Shown here: piece after piece, positions 10,452 to 21,500 of the stretch
How the letters are laid out: every line of letters starts with the position of its first letter
How positions within the stretch are numbered: the first letter of the stretch is position 1
Virus record (IMG/VR): IMGVR_UViG_3300030099_005086
Location: 35,282-99,281 of that record
Length of the DNA stretch: 64,000 nt
Direction: 5' to 3' (one strand)
Origin: a virus
Notes under the pieces: model-generated
Database searches by the model: none
Told to the model about the DNA's origin: nothing
What the model saw: the letters and a program-made list of their open reading frames with translations, nothing else
Position numbers and translations under genes: made by a program

Positions 10452-13292
10452 TTAATAATAGTAATATCTACGTTTCTTTTTCTTTTTCTTCTTCATTTCT
10501 TTACCTCTTTTACCTGTATCTTCATCATCAACTTGATTACCACCATAACCTCCTTGATTAATCAAAGCTGCAAGTTGATCTCTTGATGATGTTGAACTTG
10601 ATTGAGGATTTGTTTTCATATATACATCTGCAAAATCTTTATAAGATAAATCTGGATCATTTACTTTTGCTTGTTTATATGCTTCATCTAAATTAGCCAT
10701 ATAATCTGCTCCAGGCTGTGTGCCAGTTGGATCTTGAGTTGCACCTGTAAAATTAATAACACCTGCTTGACCTGGATTAATATTAAACTGATCATACAAA
10801 GTATTCATATTATATGTATTAGCAGCATTAGTATAAGCATTAGCTATTTGTTTATTTATCTGAGTATTTGCAGCAATCATTGCATTATCAAAGTTTTGAT
10901 TAGCTGTATTAGTTTCATCTATAAATGTTTTTAATGCTTGATTATTTAGTACTTGTGCATTCCATCTAGCTTGAGCATTTATCTTTTCACCTTGATTAGC
11001 AGTGTTAATATTATAATCTTGAACTCTTGCTAATGTATCAGCTATCTGTGATCCAGCTATACCTTGAGCTCTACTCAATATTGCTTGTGCTTTTTTAGGA
11101 CCTGCAAAAGCCATAGCACCACGTCCAGCTAAATCAGCTTGTTCTCCAATAGCAGCAATTTCTCTAGTAGGATCTTTAAATACAAGGTCTATTTGTTCTG
11201 GATCATAAGATAATTTAATAGGATCATATCTATTGATTGCATTCTTATTAGCAATAGCTTGATTTATATTCATTTGATCTTGCATCCAAAATGGTGTATA
11301 TTGATCTGTAGGTATTGTAATGTTATCATCTATTTCTTTTTCTACCTCTATATCTTCACCGTCATCTGGTATTGTTTCTTCAGTAACATTAATTGCACCT
11401 CTAGTTTGACCTGCTGTTGCTGATCCTGCAAAAAAGTCTACTGCAGATACATTAGGATTCTCTTCATCAGGATTAAAACCTTGTGGTTGTATAGGTAGAT
11501 TACTTAATGCTTGACCATAAGGACTATCAGCATTTCTTTGCATATCATTATAGATATTATATGTTGTTTGATACCTACCTACTGCATCACTACCTTGTGC
11601 AACTGCAGTAGCAGGATCTAAACCTTCTGCTTCATATGCAGCTTTTGTTAAATCATCAAAATTAAACTCTCCTCTACTTGAGTTTAAATTCTTTTGTATT
11701 TCTGGATCTGCAAGATACTCTTCATAAGATGAATGTTTATCTGCATTATAGCCAGGTAATTTATCTAAATGTTTTTCTATAACTTTTAACTGTCTGTTAA
11801 ATCCAAAGAATTCATCTGCCCATTTATCAAAACTAGTATATGTATCTTTTATCTTTGTTTTTTCAAGATTTTCTTTAGAAATCCAACTTGGTAAAGCATT
11901 AGGATCAAGATTTATAGTATTATTATACATTTCTTCAAATGCATCTCTATACTCATCTTTAAAATTATCTAGTGTTAAACTACCATTAGGATCTTTAAGA
12001 ATTAATTTTCTCATTATATCTGGATCAGAACTTTCTGTTCTTTTCGTAGATCCTTCAACAACTTCTCTATCTACCTCACTTGAACCTTCATCACCTTGAA
12101 ATATAGGTAACCCATTTTCCATAGTCATTTGCATACCAGGATATGAACCACCCATCTCTACACCAAATCTACCAAATGTTGCAGGATTAGTTTGTTGTAA
12201 CTCTGTTATAGAATCTTCAGCTTTATCACCAGGATTTAAATACTCACTTGCTTTATCATATATAAACTTTCCTATTTTAAAAGTTTTTGCAATTTTACCA
12301 GGTGCAAACATTTCAGGTGCTTCTAATCTATTTGTTCTTAAACTTGCTTCATACATAGAAGGACTAAATGCATAATTAGCTTTTTCAAATGGACTAAGAC
12401 TACCATAACTAGGACCTATTGGTGCAACGTCTCCAAGGTTTCCTTTATCTTCAGCATTTCCATCTTGTGCCATGTTCATCATACCTTGTGCCATACCCAT
12501 CATAGGATTTTGACCTTGTGTTGCTTGTTGTGCTGCAACCATTTGTTGTGGCATTTGTTGTGCTTGTTGCATGAACTCACGCATTGCTAAGACTTGCTCT
12601 CTTTGATCAGCTGGTAATTGATCAATCATTTTAAGTTCAGCTTGTTGTCTATTAAGATCTTCTACTTTCATAGAAAACTCAATAGGATCTATATCTTGTG
12701 AAACTAAATAAGGATATGATGCTAAAGGTACACCTTCTTCAAAGTCTTTCTTTCTTTCTTGTATAAATGCTAATTGAGATAACTTCATTTTATTTTTCTG
12801 AAGCATCAAGTCTGCAGTTTTTTCTGTAATAGGATCAAAAAAGTTTTCATCTAATAAACCTATATATTTATTTAATTGATATTTTTTAGATACAGCAGCT
12901 GGAGTCATTTTCTTTTTAGAGTTAATACCAAGTTCAGCTAACTCACTTGTATTTAATCTCATTTTAGCAGTATCAGAATAAATAAATGATTGTTCTGGTA
13001 AACTTAAAGGAGTACCACCTTCAGTATGTCTTTTACCACTAATATTATATAACTCCATTGAGTTATCATTATTAAGATCAGTTAATACTGTTTCTCCTTT
13101 CTCAGCTTCAAGATTAGCCATATCACGTGGAACAGGACCAATAGTATTTTTAGTTACAGAAGTTTGAACAGGCATTTGCATTCCACCCATACCAGGCATA
13201 TAATTAGATCCACCATGATAAAATGCTTTTACAACTTTACCATCTCTTATCATATATCCTTCTGGTAATTTATTTATTTTAATCTTAGCCAT
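10452..13292 (-). CDS. Large putative virion protein with GKRHTEGGTP motif and basic C-terminal tail
   Basis: This 946-residue protein starts MAKIKINKLPEGYMI. Its first 130 residues contain LEAEKGETVLTD and GKRHTEGGTPLSLPEQSFIY, a combination I recall from conserved structural proteins of Bacteroidetes phages; I cannot confirm it by search. The middle is Met/Gln-rich (MAQQMPQQ-like) and holds two Q-x-G motifs (AQDGN near nt 12465, FQGDEG near nt 12095). A domain rich in Ala/Asn/Gln helices follows. The protein ends KKKKKKKRRYYYY, a strongly basic then aromatic tail that could bind packaged DNA. It sits between the transglycosylase-bearing protein and the 1031-residue protein, so a virion location is likely. 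Its biochemical role is unknown. Confidence 0.75.
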   Translation of the reverse strand: MAKIKINKLPEGYMIRDGKVVKAFYHGGSNYMPGMGGMQMPVQTSVTKNTIGPVPRDMANLEAEKGETVLTDLNNDNSMELYNISGKRHTEGGTPLSLPEQSFIYSDTAKMRLNTSELAELGINSKKKMTPAAVSKKYQLNKYIGLLDENFFDPITEKTADLMLQKNKMKLSQLAFIQERKKDFEEGVPLASYPYLVSQDIDPIEFSMKVEDLNRQQAELKMIDQLPADQREQVLAMREFMQQAQQMPQQMVAAQQATQGQNPMMGMAQGMMNMAQDGNAEDKGNLGDVAPIGPSYGSLSPFEKANYAFSPSMYEASLRTNRLEAPEMFAPGKIAKTFKIGKFIYDKASEYLNPGDKAEDSITELQQTNPATFGRFGVEMGGSYPGMQMTMENGLPIFQGDEGSSEVDREVVEGSTKRTESSDPDIMRKLILKDPNGSLTLDNFKDEYRDAFEEMYNNTINLDPNALPSWISKENLEKTKIKDTYTSFDKWADEFFGFNRQLKVIEKHLDKLPGYNADKHSSYEEYLADPEIQKNLNSSRGEFNFDDLTKAAYEAEGLDPATAVAQGSDAVGRYQTTYNIYNDMQRNADSPYGQALSNLPIQPQGFNPDEENPNVSAVDFFAGSATAGQTRGAINVTEETIPDDGEDIEVEKEIDDNITIPTDQYTPFWMQDQMNINQAIANKNAINRYDPIKLSYDPEQIDLVFKDPTREIAAIGEQADLAGRGAMAFAGPKKAQAILSRAQGIAGSQIADTLARVQDYNINTANQGEKINAQARWNAQVLNNQALKTFIDETNTANQNFDNAMIAANTQINKQIANAYTNAANTYNMNTLYDQFNINPGQAGVINFTGATQDPTGTQPGADYMANLDEAYKQAKVNDPDLSYKDFADVYMKTNPQSSSTSSRDQLAALINQGGYGGNQVDDEDTGKRGKEMKKKKKKKRRYYYY

Positions 13293-13294
13293 AA

Positions 13295-16200
13295 TTATAA
13301 TATTTCTATGTCAGCACCAGCTTTCATTAATTCTTCTAACATTGCTTCATCTATATCTACAACATCACCACCATCTTCAAATGTAACAGATGCACCTATT
13401 GTAGGTATCATACTTTTTGATGAAGGATTATACTGAGCATCTGTAAATAATCTTAAATCAGTATTATCTATTGGTATTCTTGTTTGTGCACCTAACCCTA
13501 AGTTAAGACCTGAAGAATCACCATCTCCAAATTTATAACTAGCAGAAGGTATAAAACTAAATTGTGACCCCCTTCTACCCATATCAAATCCTAAGTTACC
13601 TCTTACTCCAACTGAACCTCTAGCATGTAGCTCAGGATCTTCTTTAAGATTAGGATTTAAATCAACACCAAGTTTGCCTTTTGCAAAAAGATCTGCACTT
13701 ATTCTACCTGATCTATTAAATGCATCTAATAAATTCAAATTTGCATCAGCACCTACAAATGGTATTAATGAATCTGAATCTTTTGTTACACCTAGTCTAC
13801 TCATTATAGAACCCATGTCAGTGCTTGCTACTTTATTTCTTTGTTGTAATGTAAACTCATTATCTCCATCTTTGTTTTTTACATTAAAACCTATTTGTTT
13901 TCTTTGTCTATATCTACAATCACGTGGATTAGCTGCACAATATGCTTCTTGCTCTTCTGCACTCATACTTTCAAAACCTTCATCAGCAATTCTTTGATCT
14001 GTAGTTATAGTAGGCATTTGTGATTTCATAAGCTCTTGTGTTGCAAGATCAATAAGTGAGCCTTGATTAAAAGTATTATAATAAGACTTATTGTAAGACT
14101 GTTTAGGATACTTAGATGTATAATCACCCATACTAAAGTTAGTATCACCAACATCTAATTTTGTTGCTTGTTGTGCAAACATATCCATTATTGAGTTTGA
14201 TTCAGTACCATCTTGTGCCATTTTACTTATTGTTTTATCATCAGTTCTAAATAAACCAGTATTAACATCATAATCACCACGGTCATCTGCAAATGTACTA
14301 CCAAATATATTTTGAGCATCTGCTAATTGTAATTCTGACTCAGCATCTGCTCTATCTCTTTGTCTTTGTTCTAATAATTTATTTAAAACTTTTGCACCTT
14401 CTACAGCAACTTTAGATCCTTTTTCAAAATTTTGAAAACCTTTACTGTCTCTAAACTGATTAAATCTATTATATATTTGATCACCTAATGTATCACCATA
14501 AGATGTTTCAACTGTAGCTTGTGGTTCTTCTACAGATGGTTCTTCTACATCCTCTTCAGATTCAAACATTGACATATCCATTTCAGGTGGACCCATTTGT
14601 GCACTTTCAACAACACTTACTCCTGTACCAGTACCTGCATCTACATCTATAGTATCTGGAATACCGTCACCATCTCTATCATTTTTACCAAAAGTTGGAT
14701 CAAAAAATTCAAACTCAGTACCACCTTGAGCTTTAGCTAATTGTGTATTAGATGGAGTATTACCATATACAATTTTAAATTTATCTCCTTTTTTAAGAAG
14801 CATCATAAAATCATATTCTTTTTTATCTGATGTAACTTTAGTACCAATCTTATCAAAACCTCTTCTTTTATATCTTAATGGTAATGATCCAGATTCATCC
14901 ATTAACTTTAATTCTCTTGGAGTTAAAAATGCAGTTTCTTCTGTTATAACGTCTTCACCACCTCCTTGCATTTCTACCATATCTGCAAAATTCATAGGCA
15001 TATAATCTGTCATCATATCAGAATACATTATACCACCTCCAACTTTTTTCTTTAACTCTTTTGTAAAAAAATCTTTACCAGTTAAAAATCCACCATACCT
15101 AATATTTTCAAGTTCTTCTTCAGTAGCTATTCTTGTTCTTTGTTGAATATCCGTAGGATTACTTCTATCATAAGGATTAACTGCTAAATCTGGTTTATCA
15201 CCTGTACCAACATTATATATTGTAGCTGATACTTTACTAGGATCTTCATTTTTTATACCTATATATTGTGCACCAGGTTGAGCTGATTCTGCTATATCAC
15301 CAGGTAAAAGAGCACCTGTCTCTGAATCATAATAAGTATTACCTTGTTCATCTACAGTAACTGGAGAAAATAAATTAGGAGCCATTTGACTTCTTTGTTT
15401 ATAAAAATCTCTTTTTAAAACATTCTCAGTTTGTTGTCTATTTAAAAGTTGTTTATTATCAAAAGGATTAATATACATAGTTTCGTCCGTAGGATTACTA
15501 TATGTAGTCTTTTGATATTTTTCAGGACTGTTATCTTGAATATAACTTGATGGATTAAATTCTTTAATAACATTCTGTGCAAAGTTTGCTACATCAAGCA
15601 AAGGACTATCCAATCCTTCATATATATTAGTAAATGCAGGACCTTCATCATTTACATTTATATCATATGCTCCTGATTCTTTTAGTTTAGAAATAGCTTC
15701 TTCTCTACTCATACCAGTAGACATAAACAATTGTATTGCTTGATCTCTTTGTTGTCTTTTACTAGGATCTACATTTTGTGTTACATCTTCAGAAACATTT
15801 TGATTAGATGTATTATCTGTAGTATTATCTACTGTATTATCTGTTGTTGCATCTTCTGAAGCATCATCTGAAGTATCATTAGATTGTGCAGGTGGAACAA
15901 AACTAGTACCATTCCATACAAAGTTACCTTGTTCACCTTCTTTTTGCATTTGAGTAAAACCAATTCTAGCATAATAAGCATTTATAGTTTCACCTTCATT
16001 TGGTGGTTCATTACCAACATTAGTATTAAGGTTTATACTTTCACCAGCATCTTGATATTTTATTAAACTTCCACCATCTTCAAATTCAGGAAAAGTAAAA
16101 TTATCTAATGCTTTTTTATAGTCAGTATTAAATTTTTCTATATCATAAACAGAATCACTTTCTTTATTAAAGTTTTTATTTACATCTAAATTTAATATTT

Positions 16201-16804
16201 TATAAACATAGTTTCTACTTTCTTCAGGTACTCTTGCATCCTCTAACCAATCAAGATTATTATATATATCAGTATCATCTTTAATTGTTTCTAAAAGTTT
16301 TTTAGTATTACCTACACCATAATTATAACCTATTAATGCTTTAGCTAATTGAACTTCTGATGTACCTTTTGCTAAATATGGTCTATCTTGTATCCAATCA
16401 AAATATTTTTTTGCTGCAGGAATAGCTTGATTAGCATCAAATACATCAAAACTTTTATCAGTAAAACCTAATCTTCTTAACTCTCCTAATGTATCAGGCA
16501 TAAATTGTGCTATACCTTTTGCACCTACCTTAGATTTAGCTTTAGGATTAAAGTTTGATTCAGCATATATTAATCTTTTAAATATCTCATTTGGATCATA
16601 TTGTGTAGATTCTTCAACTAAAGGTTTATTATCAAGCATAAATCCTTTTGTTTTATCTATAGAAAGTTCTTTACCTGTTTGTGCACAAGAAGAAGGACAG
16701 TACATACTAGGTTGATAGACATAACCACCACCTACAGGAAATATAAAGTTATCTCCTCCATGTTTATAAACTTCTAAAGTTTTGTTATTTGATTTCAAAT
16801 TCAT
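13295..16804 (-). CDS. Virion-associated lytic transglycosylase (SLT domain) fusion protein
   Basis: This 1169-residue protein has an N-terminal SLT-type lytic transglycosylase domain. IYAESNF carries the likely catalytic Glu82, GAKGIAQFMP (about 95-103) matches the family's GxxGIMQxxP motif, and ALIGYNYG (about 157-163) matches the AYNxG motif. Such domains cleave peptidoglycan glycan strands during DNA entry. An acidic Asn/Thr linker follows, then a region with NDRDGDGIPDTIDVDAG near nt 14640-14700, a DxDxDG calcium-binding (thrombospondin-3-like) repeat. The C-terminal third is Gly-rich and beta-like. Four Q-x-G motifs occur (YQDAGE, MQGGGE, AQGGTE, AQDGTE). Its place among the giant tail/cargo genes fits a virion enzyme that opens the cell wall. 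The enzyme call is fairly firm; the role of the rest is unknown. Confidence 0.85.
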   Translation of the reverse strand: MNLKSNNKTLEVYKHGGDNFIFPVGGGYVYQPSMYCPSSCAQTGKELSIDKTKGFMLDNKPLVEESTQYDPNEIFKRLIYAESNFNPKAKSKVGAKGIAQFMPDTLGELRRLGFTDKSFDVFDANQAIPAAKKYFDWIQDRPYLAKGTSEVQLAKALIGYNYGVGNTKKLLETIKDDTDIYNNLDWLEDARVPEESRNYVYKILNLDVNKNFNKESDSVYDIEKFNTDYKKALDNFTFPEFEDGGSLIKYQDAGESINLNTNVGNEPPNEGETINAYYARIGFTQMQKEGEQGNFVWNGTSFVPPAQSNDTSDDASEDATTDNTVDNTTDNTSNQNVSEDVTQNVDPSKRQQRDQAIQLFMSTGMSREEAISKLKESGAYDINVNDEGPAFTNIYEGLDSPLLDVANFAQNVIKEFNPSSYIQDNSPEKYQKTTYSNPTDETMYINPFDNKQLLNRQQTENVLKRDFYKQRSQMAPNLFSPVTVDEQGNTYYDSETGALLPGDIAESAQPGAQYIGIKNEDPSKVSATIYNVGTGDKPDLAVNPYDRSNPTDIQQRTRIATEEELENIRYGGFLTGKDFFTKELKKKVGGGIMYSDMMTDYMPMNFADMVEMQGGGEDVITEETAFLTPRELKLMDESGSLPLRYKRRGFDKIGTKVTSDKKEYDFMMLLKKGDKFKIVYGNTPSNTQLAKAQGGTEFEFFDPTFGKNDRDGDGIPDTIDVDAGTGTGVSVVESAQMGPPEMDMSMFESEEDVEEPSVEEPQATVETSYGDTLGDQIYNRFNQFRDSKGFQNFEKGSKVAVEGAKVLNKLLEQRQRDRADAESELQLADAQNIFGSTFADDRGDYDVNTGLFRTDDKTISKMAQDGTESNSIMDMFAQQATKLDVGDTNFSMGDYTSKYPKQSYNKSYYNTFNQGSLIDLATQELMKSQMPTITTDQRIADEGFESMSAEEQEAYCAANPRDCRYRQRKQIGFNVKNKDGDNEFTLQQRNKVASTDMGSIMSRLGVTKDSDSLIPFVGADANLNLLDAFNRSGRISADLFAKGKLGVDLNPNLKEDPELHARGSVGVRGNLGFDMGRRGSQFSFIPSASYKFGDGDSSGLNLGLGAQTRIPIDNTDLRLFTDAQYNPSSKSMIPTIGASVTFEDGGDVVDIDEAMLEELMKAGADIEIL

Positions 16805-16846
16805 AATGTTTAGAGTACAATTATAATATACTAAATAAATATGAGA

Positions 16847-18571
16847 CTATCTAATATATCCTAGTTCTTTAAGATATTGTTTACCTGCACTAGATATATT
16901 CTCTCCTCCTTTAAATTTCTTAATTAGTTCTAAAGTTTTTTGATTTTTATTTTTTCTTAATTCAACACCAACTTTTTTCTCAGCTAATTTGTTATCTACT
17001 TTTCTAAATATTTGAAATGGTGGTTTTTCTTTACCTTGCTCATCCTTATAAATGTTAGTTTTAGTTAAAGGATTATTTTCATCAGGATCACTAATGTACA
17101 TTTCATCTCCTACATATACACCTATGTGAAAAGGATAATCACCCATTGCTTCTATCTCAATATCATTAAAAAGTGTTTCTACAGTAAAAGCATCTCTAGC
17201 TGGAAAATAATATTGTAATATATCTCCTCTTTGTAAATCATTAGGATCTTCTATAAGTTCATATCCATAACTCTTATAATTTTCAAAAAAGGTTCTATTA
17301 TCATATACATCATCAGGAATGTTTGATTCTATATCAGCTTCTTTATATATATCCTTAACAGCTTGAACACAAGTATTATCAAAGTAACAATTTGTTGCAG
17401 GAAATAATGTACTAATCAGTCTTTCTTTTTTACCAGCAGGACCTCTAGTTATATCAGTTTTTTCTTCATATAATTTTTCTGCAGCATCAGCAATTTGTTC
17501 ACCAGTAAAATTTGTGTTAATTCTCCTATCTGTAGGTAAACCATCATAAAACTTTTTTAAATCTTCATTAGCACCTGGATACATTTCAGGTACACCAGTT
17601 ACTCTAAGTGTGTTAACATACTCAATAACTTCTGGATTTGTTACTTTACCTTCAACTATATCTTGTTCTAATTTTGAAGCATCTGCATAACTATTAAGTA
17701 TTTCCATTGCTTCATTAGACATTTGATTTGTTGAGTCACCTCCAAATTGTTTTATAGAACCCTTTGGATTTTTTAAATATACATTCTCTAAAGCATCTGC
17801 ATCAGTTTGCACATATCCATCTGGCATAAGATTATTATCTGAAAGAAAAGTTAATATATTAGTTTTCTTCTCAGGACTCATATCTGTTGAACCTATAACT
17901 GATCCAATAAGATTATTAATTACATCTTCTCCACTTTCTTGTAGAGCTGCTAAGATAGGTCTATTATCTTCAAGCAATGTAGTAGCTTCATGACCTATTC
18001 CAAGAAGATTTGAACCAAGAAATCCTGCAAGTTTATCTACTCCTATTTTATCTAGAAATCCACCTACTTTAGGAATATCTTTTATTTTATTTTGTATTTC
18101 TTCAGCAGCAAATCTACCTGCCATAGAATGTCTTAAATTATCAATATTTGCTAATTGCTCTTCACTATCAGAAAAATCTTTTGCTCTTTGACCTGGATTA
18201 TTTAAATAAGTACCAATGTTATCTTGTAAATCTAATAACTTTTCAGATAAATATGATATAGTATTTTCTTCTTCAGATAACTCTTCACCAACTTGTGCCA
18301 TTGGTATTTCAAAAACCATATTACCTGGAAAAATATAATCAGCACCTGGCATCATTATTTTACTATTACCTAAATTATCTATACCTAATACAGAGAAATC
18401 AACATCTTCCATAGTTATATTACCAGTAGGTATAATATTAAAATCATTATTTACATCAGGACTATCAGACTTATATCCTTGCATGCTTATAGAACCTTCT
18501 ATTATGCTTACCTGTTCATTTGGTCCACCTGGTAAACCTTTACGCGTCTTTTTGTAAAATGATTTTTTCAT
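16847..18571 (-). CDS. Putative virion protein with NlpC/P60- or CHAP-like cysteine peptidase domain
   Basis: This 574-residue protein begins MKKSFYKKTRKGLPGG. Residues 1-380 are unrecognised, with an Ala/Glu-rich helical part. From about residue 390 a papain-like arrangement is visible: NCYFDNTCVQAV supplies a candidate nucleophilic Cys at the start of a helix, and PFHIGVYVGDEMYI (near residue 479) supplies the His on a beta strand, as in NlpC/P60 or CHAP amidases that cut peptidoglycan peptides. Two Q-x-G motifs (AQVGEE, KQFGGD) lie in the N-terminal part. Its ATG at 18571 overlaps the last base of the stop of the 2210-residue tail gene, implying translational coupling. A peptidoglycan peptidase used at entry fits, although a processing protease for virion proteins is also possible. 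Confidence 0.65.
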   Translation of the reverse strand: MKKSFYKKTRKGLPGGPNEQVSIIEGSISMQGYKSDSPDVNNDFNIIPTGNITMEDVDFSVLGIDNLGNSKIMMPGADYIFPGNMVFEIPMAQVGEELSEEENTISYLSEKLLDLQDNIGTYLNNPGQRAKDFSDSEEQLANIDNLRHSMAGRFAAEEIQNKIKDIPKVGGFLDKIGVDKLAGFLGSNLLGIGHEATTLLEDNRPILAALQESGEDVINNLIGSVIGSTDMSPEKKTNILTFLSDNNLMPDGYVQTDADALENVYLKNPKGSIKQFGGDSTNQMSNEAMEILNSYADASKLEQDIVEGKVTNPEVIEYVNTLRVTGVPEMYPGANEDLKKFYDGLPTDRRINTNFTGEQIADAAEKLYEEKTDITRGPAGKKERLISTLFPATNCYFDNTCVQAVKDIYKEADIESNIPDDVYDNRTFFENYKSYGYELIEDPNDLQRGDILQYYFPARDAFTVETLFNDIEIEAMGDYPFHIGVYVGDEMYISDPDENNPLTKTNIYKDEQGKEKPPFQIFRKVDNKLAEKKVGVELRKNKNQKTLELIKKFKGGENISSAGKQYLKELGYIR

Positions 18572-21500
18572 TATCTAAATGATAAATTTAATTTAGTATT
18601 ACTTATTTTTAATAACATCTTGGTATTACCTGAGCGAGTTCTTCTAAATATAATATTATTTTGATAATGTCTAAACTTCTTATGCTCTAATTCAAGTTTA
18701 TTATAATTTAAATTAACAGCATTAAGATCTTTAACATAACCGTTTAGTCTTGTTATAAATATTGAATTTTCTGTATTTGTAAACTCACCTCTATCATTTG
18801 TAATATCCCAAAACTGATTAAATCTATACTTCTGTTCTTCTTTAGAATATAAAATTTGTATATCAGCAAGACCAATAATAGGATATGTAGTTAACAAAGG
18901 TGCATTATTTTTAGGAGATATATTAAGTTTTAATAAACCTGATACTTGCTCTGAGTTATATATAATAGCTTCATCAAAATTAAAATCTAATCTATGGAAT
19001 CTATCAGAACCATTAAATGGATCAGAAGGATGAAAGTTTTTATATACATATGATTCTAATTCATACTCTATACTTCTAACTGTGTTTACATTAATACCTG
19101 TAGATTCTATCAAATCTATTTCCCATGGGTAGTCTTCATCATAAAAATTTACAAATAAATCATTTCTATCATTATGTTTCCAAATACCTGTAGATAACCC
19201 TGCTTCTAGAGGTATAATATCACTTGGGTTATTAATATTTCTACATGCAGGTGTACCATCTGCTAAAGATATTGGAGTATAACCTGGCGGACATTCCCAA
19301 ATATCACCCTCTACTATACTAGGTGGTGCTATTCTATTACCTTCTTTTGTAGTTAAGAAATGATCAATACTATTAAATGTTAAATCAGGATGCCAATCAT
19401 GGAATGATACCCAAGATTTAGTTTTAGGATCAAAACTTACAGTCCATGATACATCATCAAAATAAGTACTATCAGTTAAATCTATTGGTATAACTTGATC
19501 AACTTTTTCTGGATCTACTGTTTCTAAATATTCACATATATCATCACCACTTGGTAATGTTATAAGTGTTCCACCTTCACCACAAACTAATTCAAAACTT
19601 TCAACTAATCTTTGACAGTCAGGACATTCTTCTGAAAAAGGTGGTGTAGTTACAGTAGCATATCCTGGTGGACAAACAAATCTTGCTGCATTTTGAAATG
19701 CTTGACCTGTATCACTTCTAAATATATCATTTAATTCTTCTAAATTATTAGAATCTATTAACTCTTGTTCTGTATTATTAAATAGAGCACATGCAAAAGC
19801 ACCAGGAGTGCTATTATCATTAGCAACAGCTCTAATCTTAGTACAACCTATAGGTAAATTAATTCTATATATAAATGCTCTTTGATATGGAACACTATCA
19901 TCACCATATTGCATTGTGTAATTAGAACATCCACCATCAGGACATATAGGCTCTAAGTTATTTTCAATATAACCAGCAGTACCAAACATTGTTCCTGCAC
20001 CTGTAGCTCCATTTGGATCAACATTTACAACTGTATTAAAACCAGCACCATTAATATCTGTTGATAATGTAAAACTATTATCTCCAGCTAAAAGAACATA
20101 TAAAGGTAAAGTTCCTGGAAAATTAGGATCTGAGTTAAAATTTGGTTCATTACCATCTATAGTAACTGCAAAATTATATTGTAAAGAAGCAACTGAATTT
20201 CCTAAATTATCAAAAGCCCATACAGATAACTGATTTACAACACCAGTTTGACCACCAGGTGCAGGCATATCAACCCACCATCCATTTCCATATCCTGATG
20301 GTGATGCAGTACATGATTGATGATTAGTATTATTAGCACCATTAATCATTTTTACATCCTGAATATTTGTAGAAACATTACCTGCTGCATCAACAGGTAC
20401 ACCATTTCCATTATATCTATTAATAATTAATGGACAATCTTTTCCATATCTCCAAACTTGCTGTCTTTGTACTACAAGAGGATTACCTACTTGTTGAGCT
20501 AATACAACTTCCGTATCTAATACTTGTACACTAAATGCTTCATCTTGAAAAGTTCTCTCACAAAGACCTGTTGCATTATTAAAAGTAAATCCATCAGGAC
20601 ATTCACTTATTTGTGCTGCTCCTTCACATTCTGTTATATTATATACAAAACCTAACTCAGGATCAAATTCAATACATTCTTTAAGTTCTGATTTAGGTAT
20701 ATAATCTTTTTTACAGAAATAAACAATATCATTATTAATATCATAAACTGTTTGACAACCTGCAGCATTAACTGGATTATCACTATACTCTGGATAATCT
20801 TCTATACCAGGAAATGATTGTAATAATTTAGATGGTAAATATTTATTAAACCAGTTCTTCATTCCAAAGTTTGCAATATTAACTAAACTTCTACCATCAT
20901 ATTGGAATATCTTACCTTGCTCTTGTGATATATAGAATACACCACTAGGAGTATTAAGAACACTTCTTGAGCTTTCACAAGATCCATATTCATGTGATAC
21001 ATCAGAGTTAACAACGTTCTTTAAGTTTTTCATATTAAATAACTCTCCATCACCAAGTGTTATCTTTGTACCTAAATCAGTTGTAACTAAATCAACACCT
21101 CTAAACTGCATTGGTGATAATCTAGGGAATAAAATTAATGCACCATATTCAGAAATAGGTTTGATAGTATTTACTCTATCTTTAAAGTCATTATAGTTTA
21201 ATGGTAAGAAAACTCTCCAGAAATCTCTTTTAGATTCTTTCTGTGCTTGTAAAGAATAGATAAGTCTTTTAGGATAATATGTATAACAAGTTTCTGCTAC
21301 TTCAGGATTATAATCACGTGGTTGTATTTCACCAAAAGAAATTAGTTTAGTAAAGAATCTGTCAATACTTAATGATGGATCATACTTATAAAAGTTACCC
21401 ATCTTTATTATGTCAGCATGAAATAATTGTTTTACATCTGTATATGTAGCATAATCATAAAATCTTTTTTCTGGCGGATCTTCAAAGTCTCTAAAATCAA

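Noticed and set aside
13674-13997. A 107-residue plus-strand frame inside the transglycosylase gene
   Set aside because: Antisense to a long, intact gene and without recognisable features.
14640-14700. DRDGDG as a nucleotidyltransferase or polymerase metal site
   Set aside because: The context (GDGIPDTIDVDAG) is that of a thrombospondin-3/calcium repeat, not of a polymerase.
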